From assembly GCA_022600955.1 (NCBI GenBank), contig JAHZJK010000024.1, positions 58,003 to 122,002 of the forward strand: a DNA stretch of 64,000 bases, given 5' to 3'. Positions 10,118 through 19,600 of this stretch are shown here, in pieces. A program made the translations under genes and the position numbers. This DNA comes from Gammaproteobacteria bacterium (GTDB lineage Bacteria; Pseudomonadota; Gammaproteobacteria; Steroidobacterales; Woeseiaceae). Position 1 is the stretch's first letter. Every line of letters starts with the position of its first letter. Below the pieces are notes generated by a model. It had not been told where the DNA came from and ran no database searches. It saw nothing but the letters and a program-made list of their open reading frames with translations.

Positions 10118-11524
10118 GTGTCCGAAGAAGAACTTCTAAACGAGGAACAGTCGCTCCAGACGGAGTTTGAGCAATCCGAGCAGCAACTGGCGGATCTCGA
10201 ACGAAATCTGCAGAGCCTCGGCGACGAGCTTGCGGAGCTCGCTGACAAGAGTCATGAGTTCGACTTGCTGCAGCGAATCTGTCGCTCCATGGAGGAACTC
10301 GACAATCTGGGCGCCACAGACCTGTTCTGGAGTGGACAGGACGATGCCGAATCACGCGGCGCCAGGCTTTCAAGCGCGTATCAGAAAATCGACGAGCACA
10401 ATGCCGCTATTGACCGCATCGAGGATCGTCGCAGCGCGCTGTTCGCACAAATAGACGACCAGAATCTGACACTGGATCAACTGCACTACGATCTGGTCGA
10501 CATAGCCGACCGCCGAGAGGAGCGTGAGGGCGAATGGCTGGTCGAGCGTGACGCCAACGCGATCGCCGCGCACAACCAGGTTATGCCATGGTCACGCGGG
10601 AACGAAGAAGATGAGCGTTTTCGCACCTCTCTCTGGTCATCGCTGGCGGCGTCTTTCGTATTTGCTTTGCTGCTCGGTTCCATTGCGATTCCTATCATCG
10701 AGCGCGACCGCATTACAGAAGTGCCTGAACGAGTCGCGAGGCTGGTACAGCAGAACAATGAACGACCGCGCAATGAGCGGGAGCCCGAACCCGTTTTCGA
10801 GGAGCTTCCTGAGCCCGAACCCGAAGAGCTGGCCGAAACGCTGCCAGACGAAGTCGTACCAGAAACCAGCAGTGAGCCCGCCGTGGCAGACAATGCCAAG
10901 GTCGACACCCGCGAGCAGGTGAAATCGAAAGGCATCCTGGCATTCCGCGACAGCTTTGCCAGCAGCGCCAGCTTGCGGCCGACGGCACAACTCGGCTCAC
11001 AGGCCCGATTCAGCAATGCCGGGTCCGACGCTACCGGCCGGCCGACACGATCGATGGTCACGTCAAATGCACCCGGCTCAAGTGGCGGCATCAACCTCGC
11101 CGACATCAGCCGTAATGTCGGCGGTGGCGGTCAGGGTATCGACGGCGTGCAGGTTTCCCGCGTTTCCAGTTCGATCGGAACCGGCGGCAACGGCACCTCG
11201 GATCGACCGCGCAGCGGTGGTGTTTCCGCAGGTCGTACGGATGAGGAAATCCAGATCGTTTTCGATCGCTACAAAGCCTCACTGTACCGTCTCTACAATC
11301 GAGAGCTTCGCAAGGACCCGACGCTGCGCGGCCAGATAACGCTGAAGTTGACCATTGAGCCCGACGGGTCTGTCTCATTCTGTGTCATGCAGTCTTCCGA
11401 CATGAATGCGCCCATGCTGGCCCAACAGGTTGTCGAACGAGTCATCGGTTTCGACTTCGGTGCCAAAGAGGACATCGTTGCAGTTACCATAATCTACCCA
11501 ATCGACTTCCTGCCGGCCGCCTGA
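10118..11524 (+). CDS. AgmX/PglI C-terminal / TonB-like energy-transducing protein
   Basis: GTG start; N-terminal coiled coil, TM SLAASFVFALLLGSIAIPII, Pro/Glu-rich linker, C-terminal IVFDRYKASLYRLYNRELRKDPTLRGQITLKLTIEPDGSVSFC, TonB/AgmX-like. Confidence 0.75.
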   Translation: MSEEELLNEEQSLQTEFEQSEQQLADLERNLQSLGDELAELADKSHEFDLLQRICRSMEELDNLGATDLFWSGQDDAESRGARLSSAYQKIDEHNAAIDRIEDRRSALFAQIDDQNLTLDQLHYDLVDIADRREEREGEWLVERDANAIAAHNQVMPWSRGNEEDERFRTSLWSSLAASFVFALLLGSIAIPIIERDRITEVPERVARLVQQNNERPRNEREPEPVFEELPEPEPEELAETLPDEVVPETSSEPAVADNAKVDTREQVKSKGILAFRDSFASSASLRPTAQLGSQARFSNAGSDATGRPTRSMVTSNAPGSSGGINLADISRNVGGGGQGIDGVQVSRVSSSIGTGGNGTSDRPRSGGVSAGRTDEEIQIVFDRYKASLYRLYNRELRKDPTLRGQITLKLTIEPDGSVSFCVMQSSDMNAPMLAQQVVERVIGFDFGAKEDIVAVTIIYPIDFLPAA

Positions 11525-11585
11525 ACGCGCTACAAGGGCAGTGATTTCATACTCTTTTCAGAGGCTTATTTTCGAACACACAAGG

Positions 11586-11601
11586 TGTGACGCAGTTCAC
11601 C
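11586..11601 (+). promoter_or_regulatory. CRP/Vfr-like binding site candidate
   Basis: TGTGA-N6(cgcagt)-TCACC, close to the consensus TGTGA-N6-TCACA, in the ~290-nt gap upstream of the DUF11 gene. Confidence 0.4.
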
Positions 11602-11757
11602 CTTTGCGACCAATCTATGCGCCATAGTGAGCCTTAGATTCCGATAAACAGAACGTACACCGGCCCAAAGAGCAGGACGCTCACGGGGCAACGGGATCGC
11701 CCTCGAATCAGCAAACTCGAGCGGGCTTTCTCCATTGGCAGAGTTGCTGCCAGCGGT

Positions 11758-14700
11758 ATGACATTAGGGATGATGGCGACGACACACTCACACTTCGCGA
11801 CGCGTGCCAGTGCAATGAAGAGTTTCATTGTATTCATGGCGATGTCGGTTCTTGCGTCGGCCGCAATCGTGCCGTCCGGAAACGCACTGGCAGCCGAAAT
11901 CACGTTTGTTTCCGTGGTCGGCGCGTGGCGTGACCCGGTCGACAATGTTCCCGGCGTTCAGCCTGGCGATCCCGTCATCGTAAACGGTGATCCGATCTCG
12001 AGCATCAGCTGGGGCACAGCGACGGGCCCGCAAAGTGGCTACGACTTTATCGCAACGCTGCCGCCACCGTTCGACCTGCCGGGCCCCATCCCGTACTTTT
12101 CTCTCGGCACGTTTCAACATCGCAACTTCGAGGTCGGTGACCCCTCACTGGTTTCGGCGGAGCTCGACGTGTTACTCGTGCTTGCGATCGACGGCGTACC
12201 CACCGGGCCACTGAACTTTACGTTCACGCTGAATCATGAAGAAACCCCGAACAACCTGGATCCTTGTCCCTATCCGACGCCGCCTGGCGAGGGCTGCACG
12301 GACCGGGTGACCATCGTCGCCTCGGCGGAGCCGACAACCTTCAACGTTGATGGCGTGGATTACACACTGGAGATGAGCTTCCTGGACAACGGTAGTCCGG
12401 TCGATGAGTTCATCACGAGAGAAGGCGATACCGTCAACAGTTCCGGCCTGGTCGGTGAGTTCACATTGCCGCCGGGTCTCACCGTTACGAAAACGGGCCC
12501 GGCTACGATGCGACTCGGCGAGTGGGGCAACTTCGTCATCGGGGTGCAAAACGAGAGCGAGTCCGACGCGTACACGGCGACGCTGCTCGACCAGCTTCCG
12601 GATGGACCGACCGGCGGCATGTGCGACACGGTGCCGGAAGTACTGAGCGCCCGTGTATTCGCCGCCGATGGTGTTACCGCAATTCCCGGCAAGGGCCCGC
12701 TTGCCGAGGGTGCCGATTACACGCTCGCATACAGCGGTGCCACGTGCGAACTGACATTCAACACACTGAGTGCAGCGTCTGTGATCGGTGTGAACGAACG
12801 CCTGGTTATTACTTATCGCACGCAACTTGATGCTGACTCACAGGACGGCGTCATACTGACGAACGTCGCCGCCGCGACCGAGTGGTTCAACTCGGACGCC
12901 TCGACAAACTACCGGCGTAATCTGACGGACGGCACTGTCGGTGTCGGCGATCATGAAGACGCGCACAGTGTCACGGTCGACCTGCCATCGCTGCTGTTTG
13001 AAAAGACAGTCGTGAATGTGACGACAGGCGAAGACCCCGGCACCGTTGCGACGCCCGGCGATACACTGCGATACACATTGCGAGTCGAAAACGCCGGCAA
13101 TACGCCGCTTGACGTTTTCGAGATTTCCGATGAACTCGACAACCTGAACGCGACGCCAATGTTCGCGGCCGGAACGCTGGTCGTGACGTCGGCCGCCAAC
13201 GGTATCGACAACTCCGATGCCAACGGTGGTACAGCGGGAACTGGCCTGGTCGATATCAGCGGACTCAGCCTGGGCGGATTGGGCGATTCTGTGTCTATCG
13301 AATTCGAGGTGCAGCTCGCATCCGTCATTGCCAATGACAGCATTGTCCTCAACCAGTCAGAGGCAATGTCCAACGGCTATCCGATCGCGCTGAGTGACGA
13401 TCCGTACGTCAATGGCGTAGCCGACCCGAATGTTGTCGGTGACGAAGATCCTACTGAAATCCTGATTCAGTCTGCACCGGCATTCACGGTTGAGAAAATC
13501 TCGACCTATCTCGAGGGCAATCCGAACGTGTTGCTTGCGGGCGAGTCGATGCGTTACACGATCACCGTGCAGAACACGGGCACCGACAACGCGACCGGCG
13601 TCAACATCGTCGACCAGATACCCGCTAACACGACCTACGTCGCTGATAGCACGATGTTGAACGGTATTGCCGTGCCTGATGCGGCGAGCTCGGCGCTCGT
13701 CGACGGGATCCTCGTGAATGCACCCGAGGATACAACGCCGGGTTACATGAACGCCGGCGTCGCCGACAATGTTGCAACGATTACTTTCGACGTCATGGTC
13801 GATCCGGGTGTTCCGGACGGCACCATCATTTCAAACCAGGCGTTCGTCAGCGCGGTCGACCAGGGTGTCGCCGATCAACCATCAGATGATCCGCGAACGG
13901 ATGTGCCCGACGACCCGACACTGGATGTCGTTGGCAACTTCCCGCTGCTGTTCGCTGCGAAATCCGCAGCTCTGCAGATCGACAATGGCTCCCCGGGTAT
14001 CGTCGACCCTGACGATACGCTGCGCTACACCATCACGATGTATAACAATGGCAGCGTGCCGGCGACGCTCGTCGAGCTGTTCGACGACGTGCCAACCTAC
14101 ACGAGCTACGTTGCCGACAGCACAACGCTGAATGGCGCGCCGCTTGGCCAGCCGGACGGTGGCGTATTCCCGCTTGCGGCACGCATTGATGTCAGTTCCG
14201 CCGATCTGCCGTTGCCGGGGCCCGGTGAGGGCATACTGTCGCCCGGCGAATCGGCCGTCGTGCAGTTCGATCTGCTGGTCGATACCGCGACGCCGCGCGG
14301 CAGCCTGATTGTGAACCAGGCCACGGTCTACAGCGCGGAGGTCGCAAACCTCCTGACCGACGGTGATGGCAACCCGGCAACCGGTCCGGAACCGACCGTT
14401 GTCGTTGTCGGCGATGCGCAGGCACTGACGATCGTCAAAGAGGTCTCCGTCGTTAACGGTGGGCCGGCGCGGGCCGGAGAAACGCTCGAGTACGTCGTGA
14501 CCGTGCAAAACGTTGGCCTCGTGCCGGCGTTGTACGTCAGGATCCGCGACGACCTGGATGAGGTAAACCCGAACTACCTGACGTATGTCGATCAGTCAGC
14601 AACCCTGAACGGGCTGGCGACCGGCGTCAGCTTTGCCGACCCGGTGATCACGGCTGACTACTTCGCGACCTACGGGGCGCTTGGGCCCGGCGAGACGGTG

Positions 14701-16695
14701 GTATTGCGTTTTCGCGCCATTATCGATCCGAACCTTGCCGAAGGCACGACTATAGTAAACACCGCGCGCGCGTACTGGGACGACCCGGAACAGCAGGCAG
14801 AAGCAACGGTCATGATCGATGTCGGCGCGATGCCGGACGCCGGGATGCTGAGTGGCTATGTCTGGCATGACGCGGATCACGAGAATACTTTCGGCACGCT
14901 CGAACGGCCGCTCGAGAGCTGGCTGGTCGAACTGTCGCTGGATGGCGAGCCGGTACGTTCGATGATGACGGATGTCGATGGCTACTACCTGTTCGCGAAT
15001 GTCATTCCGAACTACGACCCGAACTCGATGTATTCCCTGCGCTTTAGTGCGCCGGGCGCCGTTTCGACAACCGCATTGCTGGGCGCGACAGACTCCGACT
15101 TCACGGATGGCCAGCAGGAAATTACCGAGATCGATGTCCAGGAAGGCAGCAATCTGCTTGGGTTGAACATGCCGGTCGACCCGAACGGCGTTGTCTACGA
15201 CTCAGTCAGCAGGACGCCGGTTCGCGGCGCCATCGTGACCATGGCTGACCCGCGCAATGGCGTTGCACTGCCGAGCGCGTGTTTCGACGACCCGAATCAC
15301 CAGGGCCAGGTCACTGTAGGCAACGGCTACTACAAGTTCGATATCAATTTCTCCGATGCAGCCTGTCCGAGTGGTCTCAACTACCTGATGCAGGTTGTTG
15401 CCCCGGACACGAGCTTTGTACCGGGTGTTTCGGAGCTGATTCCGCCGACCTCGGACGAAACAACGCTGCCGTTCGACGTACCGGCCTGTCCGGGGTCGAC
15501 GAATGACGCCGTGTCAGGCGTATTGCCAACCTGTGAAGCCCAGGCCTCCGAGTTCGCGCCGCCAACATCGGTTCCTGCGCAAAGCGCCGCGACCGACTAC
15601 CACCTGTTCCTGCGGCTGAGCTCCGCACAGGTGCCTGGCTCAAGTCAGCTCTTTAACAACCACGTACCGCTGGACCCACGCCTTGACGGGGCGATTGCGA
15701 TCACCAAGACCACACCGTTGTTAAACGTGACGCGCGGACAGCTTGTGCCTTACGTCATTACTATCAGGAACTCGTTCGGCGAAGAGCTGCAGGACGTCAA
15801 CGTGATTGACAGCTTCCCGGCTGGCTTCCGTTACATCGAGGGATCTGCGAGATTTGATGACCAGCCGCTTGAACCTACCGTTGTCGGTCGCGACCTGGTC
15901 TGGTCTGGCTTTACGCTCGCCATCGACGGGCGTCACACGATCAAACTACTGCTGGCACCGGGTGCTGGCGTCACTGAAGGTGAGTTTGTTAACCGGGCGC
16001 AGGCGACCAACGCACTGTTGGGCAGCGCCATATCGGAACAGGCATCAGCGACGGTACGCATCATCCCGGACCCGACATTCGACTGCACCGATGTAACCGG
16101 CAAGGTATTCAGCGATAACAATCGCAATGGTTACCAGGACGAAGGCGAAGAGGGCTTGCCTGGTGTGCGCGTGGTGACGGCGAAGGGCCTCGTCGCGAGT
16201 ACCGATTCCTACGGTCGCTATCACATCACCTGCGCCATCGTTCCGCACGAGAGCCGTGGCAGCAATTTCGTTCTGAAAGTCGACGACCGGACGCTGCCGA
16301 GCGGCTTCCGCACATCGACGCGCCCGGTGCAGGTGCAGCGAGCGACCCGCGGTAAAGCGCTGCGCGTCAATTTCGGAGCGTCGATACACCGTGTCGTCGG
16401 TCTTGATATCGCAGATGCGGTCTTCGAGCCAAACGACGTGCGCATGCGTCAGCAATGGGAGCCGCGTATATCGCTGCTGCTCGAAGAGTTACAGAAGGCG
16501 CCGGCAACACTGCGTCTCTCGTATGTCGCAGATATCGAACCGGAAGCGCTGGTACTGCAACGCCTGGAAAGCCTGAAAACGCAGATCAAGACTGCATGGG
16601 AAGCGCAGAACTGTTGTTATGAACTGGTTATAGAGCCGGAGGTTCACTGGCGTCTCGGTGCACCGGCAGACGTACCGCGTGGAGGTGAGCAATGA
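11758..16695 (+). CDS. DUF11-repeat surface protein with C-terminal OmpA-like remnant
   Basis: Repeated DUF11 units (TPGDTLRYTLRVENAGNTPLDVFEISDELDNLN; AGESMRYTITVQNTGTDNATGVNIVDQIPANTTYVADSTMLNG). Alternative start 11815 gives a better signal peptide (MKSFIVFMAMSVLASAAIVPSGNALA). Confidence 0.85.
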   Translation: MTLGMMATTHSHFATRASAMKSFIVFMAMSVLASAAIVPSGNALAAEITFVSVVGAWRDPVDNVPGVQPGDPVIVNGDPISSISWGTATGPQSGYDFIATLPPPFDLPGPIPYFSLGTFQHRNFEVGDPSLVSAELDVLLVLAIDGVPTGPLNFTFTLNHEETPNNLDPCPYPTPPGEGCTDRVTIVASAEPTTFNVDGVDYTLEMSFLDNGSPVDEFITREGDTVNSSGLVGEFTLPPGLTVTKTGPATMRLGEWGNFVIGVQNESESDAYTATLLDQLPDGPTGGMCDTVPEVLSARVFAADGVTAIPGKGPLAEGADYTLAYSGATCELTFNTLSAASVIGVNERLVITYRTQLDADSQDGVILTNVAAATEWFNSDASTNYRRNLTDGTVGVGDHEDAHSVTVDLPSLLFEKTVVNVTTGEDPGTVATPGDTLRYTLRVENAGNTPLDVFEISDELDNLNATPMFAAGTLVVTSAANGIDNSDANGGTAGTGLVDISGLSLGGLGDSVSIEFEVQLASVIANDSIVLNQSEAMSNGYPIALSDDPYVNGVADPNVVGDEDPTEILIQSAPAFTVEKISTYLEGNPNVLLAGESMRYTITVQNTGTDNATGVNIVDQIPANTTYVADSTMLNGIAVPDAASSALVDGILVNAPEDTTPGYMNAGVADNVATITFDVMVDPGVPDGTIISNQAFVSAVDQGVADQPSDDPRTDVPDDPTLDVVGNFPLLFAAKSAALQIDNGSPGIVDPDDTLRYTITMYNNGSVPATLVELFDDVPTYTSYVADSTTLNGAPLGQPDGGVFPLAARIDVSSADLPLPGPGEGILSPGESAVVQFDLLVDTATPRGSLIVNQATVYSAEVANLLTDGDGNPATGPEPTVVVVGDAQALTIVKEVSVVNGGPARAGETLEYVVTVQNVGLVPALYVRIRDDLDEVNPNYLTYVDQSATLNGLATGVSFADPVITADYFATYGALGPGETVVLRFRAIIDPNLAEGTTIVNTARAYWDDPEQQAEATVMIDVGAMPDAGMLSGYVWHDADHENTFGTLERPLESWLVELSLDGEPVRSMMTDVDGYYLFANVIPNYDPNSMYSLRFSAPGAVSTTALLGATDSDFTDGQQEITEIDVQEGSNLLGLNMPVDPNGVVYDSVSRTPVRGAIVTMADPRNGVALPSACFDDPNHQGQVTVGNGYYKFDINFSDAACPSGLNYLMQVVAPDTSFVPGVSELIPPTSDETTLPFDVPACPGSTNDAVSGVLPTCEAQASEFAPPTSVPAQSAATDYHLFLRLSSAQVPGSSQLFNNHVPLDPRLDGAIAITKTTPLLNVTRGQLVPYVITIRNSFGEELQDVNVIDSFPAGFRYIEGSARFDDQPLEPTVVGRDLVWSGFTLAIDGRHTIKLLLAPGAGVTEGEFVNRAQATNALLGSAISEQASATVRIIPDPTFDCTDVTGKVFSDNNRNGYQDEGEEGLPGVRVVTAKGLVASTDSYGRYHITCAIVPHESRGSNFVLKVDDRTLPSGFRTSTRPVQVQRATRGKALRVNFGASIHRVVGLDIADAVFEPNDVRMRQQWEPRISLLLEELQKAPATLRLSYVADIEPEALVLQRLESLKTQIKTAWEAQNCCYELVIEPEVHWRLGAPADVPRGGEQ

Positions 16696-19600
16696 AATCA
16701 CTGAACCGCCTGGCTGCACTCTGGCTTCTGCTGCCGTTGACCGCGATGGCGCAGGACGTTGACGAGACGTCGATGGGTGAGGCTGTAGAGCGTCACCTGA
16801 CAAACGACATCGACTTTACACAGTGGGTGCTCGACCCCAGTCGCCTGGCGACCGAAGCAAGCGATGAAATCGGGACCCGCGAAACACTGGAAGACGGTCT
16901 TGAAACCGTGAAGCTCGGCAATGTGGTTGCACCGATTCTTTTCGAGACCGGTGTTGCGCAGATTCCCGAGGGTACGGTCGAGGCACTGGGTGAGATTCTC
17001 GACGGTATGAAAGACCGCATGAATGTTCGCCTGCACCTTATCGGGCATGCGGACAACCAGCCGCTGTCGCCGCGTCTCGTGAAGATCTATACAGACAATA
17101 TGGGCCTGTCGCACGAACGTGCCGGCGAGGTAGCTGAGTACATGCAAACGGCACTAGCATTGCCGCCCGAAGCCGTTACCTATTCATGGCAGGGTGATCT
17201 GAGTCCAGTCGCTTCCAACAGCACGTCGTCTGGCAGGGCACAGAACAGGCGCGTTGAGGGTGAGGTCTGGTATGACGAGCGGGTCGATAAGCTTGGGCTC
17301 GAAGAGTTCCTCGTTGAACACGAGGTCAAGACGATCAAGGTCTGCCGCATCGAAACGGTTTGTAAACTGCGCTACGTCGACGGGCACTCTAAGCGCGCCC
17401 GCGTTCAGAACCTGATCGCGCCGCTGCACTACGGGGCCGAATCTGCGCAGGTTGATGACGACTTCGTCCAGCAGGTGCGTGAGGGTTTCAGCAACCTCGG
17501 CAGCAAAGAGAACGTTGTCGTGAAGTTCGTTGGCTACACGGACGGCACACCGCTGGCGGGCCGCACAGAACGTATTTACGGCGACCACACGGGCCTGTCG
17601 AAAGCACATGCGCGGCGCGTTGCACTGGCAATACAGGATGAGTTGAAACTACCGACCAGTTCCATCGAAAGCGACGGCCGCGGTGCCGAAAGGCCGATTG
17701 CGAGTAACGAGACATCACAGGGACGCGCACTGAATCGCCGCGTCGAAGTCGAATTCTGGTACGACGATCCGCTGCAGGATCTGCCGGACGAACCGCAGAT
17801 GTGTCCGGGTGACGCGGGCGCCGAGATGGTGACGAGAGTTTATGACCCACCCTGGGGCAGCATTAGCGACCTGAGCTTTGCGGACGGTAAGCCCGTCATT
17901 GCGGACGGTTACACGGCATTACTACGGCGCGGCCTGCAGGACGTGGCAGACAAGACCAAACCGCGACTGCGTTTTGTCGGCTACACACGTAACGAGCGCC
18001 TTGCGCGCCGCACGGCGGGTGTCTACACAGATGACGTTGGTCTGTCGGCATCACGCGCACGGCGTGCAATGGAACAGATCGCCACGGACATGAACCTCGA
18101 TCCTGCCGAAACGGAATTCGAAGGGCGCGGCTTCGTGCACTCGGACGACGTTGTTAACGCAGGCTTTGTGCAGGGCGAGACGTCACATGTGTCCGTGCAG
18201 GTTGTCTACGACGAGCTTGCGTTGCTGGACGACTACGACGGTGTTGATGTTACGCGCATGACACGTGAGCTGAGCCCGGAGAACGCGCTGGGTCTGAATC
18301 TCATGCGGATCACCGTCGATGGTGAACCGATCGACGATCCGAAGCGCAGCTCGGCAGACATCCAACGTTGTACCGACGTAGCCCTCGCGAAAGCGGACAT
18401 CCAGTTTGGCTTCGACAACCTGCGTTCTGCGCCGCGACTGAGTGTTCTGGCAGAGCCGCAACGCATCGCGGTTGCAGCACTCGATAACGGTGAGATTTAC
18501 GCGTCGGAAGTGACCTTCCGCATGTACACGAACTACTCGCATTTCGTTGACCGGGCTGAGATTCGCGTCTTCGAAACCGGGCAATCGCTTGAGAGCGAGC
18601 CTCTCGATGTCGTTGCCCTGAACGTGGACGGCAGCTCATCGTGGCGGCCGACCTCCGACAGTTTCCGCGCACCGGCCGAAAAGCTGGCGTACGTGCTCAG
18701 GGCCTACGGCGAGGACGGCAATTTTGACGAGACGGCGCCGCAAGCACTGCTGATCGACTATGACGAAGAGGTCGCCCTGGAAGAAATCGAACTGGACCAT
18801 GGGTGGGACGATTCGTCGTACCAGGACGCCATGCTGTTCTCGGCCTACGGTGAGAATACGCTGGGCATGCACAACATCGGCCTGAGCAGTGGCACAGTGA
18901 GTGTACGCGGCAGCGGCATCGCAAAAGACCAGGAAGTCTTTGTGGCTGGCCGGCCGATCCCGGTGGACGAAAACGGTGAGTTCATCGCGGAAGAAATTCT
19001 GCCGCAGGGGCTGCATACGGTTGAAGTCGCGGTGCTGAATAGCGAAAGACACGGCGAACTGTATCTGCGTGACCTCGAGTTCGAGAACAACGACTGGTTC
19101 TACGTAGGTATGGCAGACCTGACGGTGTCAGGTGGCAAGATCAGCGGCCCGATCGACCTGTTGCAGGGTGCGAACTCGGGCAGGGACCCTGACTCTGACC
19201 TTGATGCGCGCCTGGCGTTCTACGTGAATGGCAAGTTCGGCGATCACTGGCGTGTAACGGCCAGCGCGGATACGCGTGAGGGTCCGATCGAAGATATCTT
19301 TAGCGGCTTTATGGACAAGTCGCCTGACGCGTTCTTCAGGCGCATCGACGAGCAGTACTACTACCCGACATTCGGTGACGACAGCACGGTCGCCGAGATG
19401 GCGCCGACGATGGGCAAGTTCTACGTTCGCGTCAGCCAGGACGACACGTTCGGCCAATGGGGCAACTTCAAAGTCGCTTACCTGAACAACGAGCTGGCAC
19501 ACGTCGATCGCGGCATGTACGGCGCAAACGCGCATCACCAGTCCGATGCGACGACTGAGTTCGGCGAACGCAAATACGCCGCGGATGTGTTTGCAGCAGA

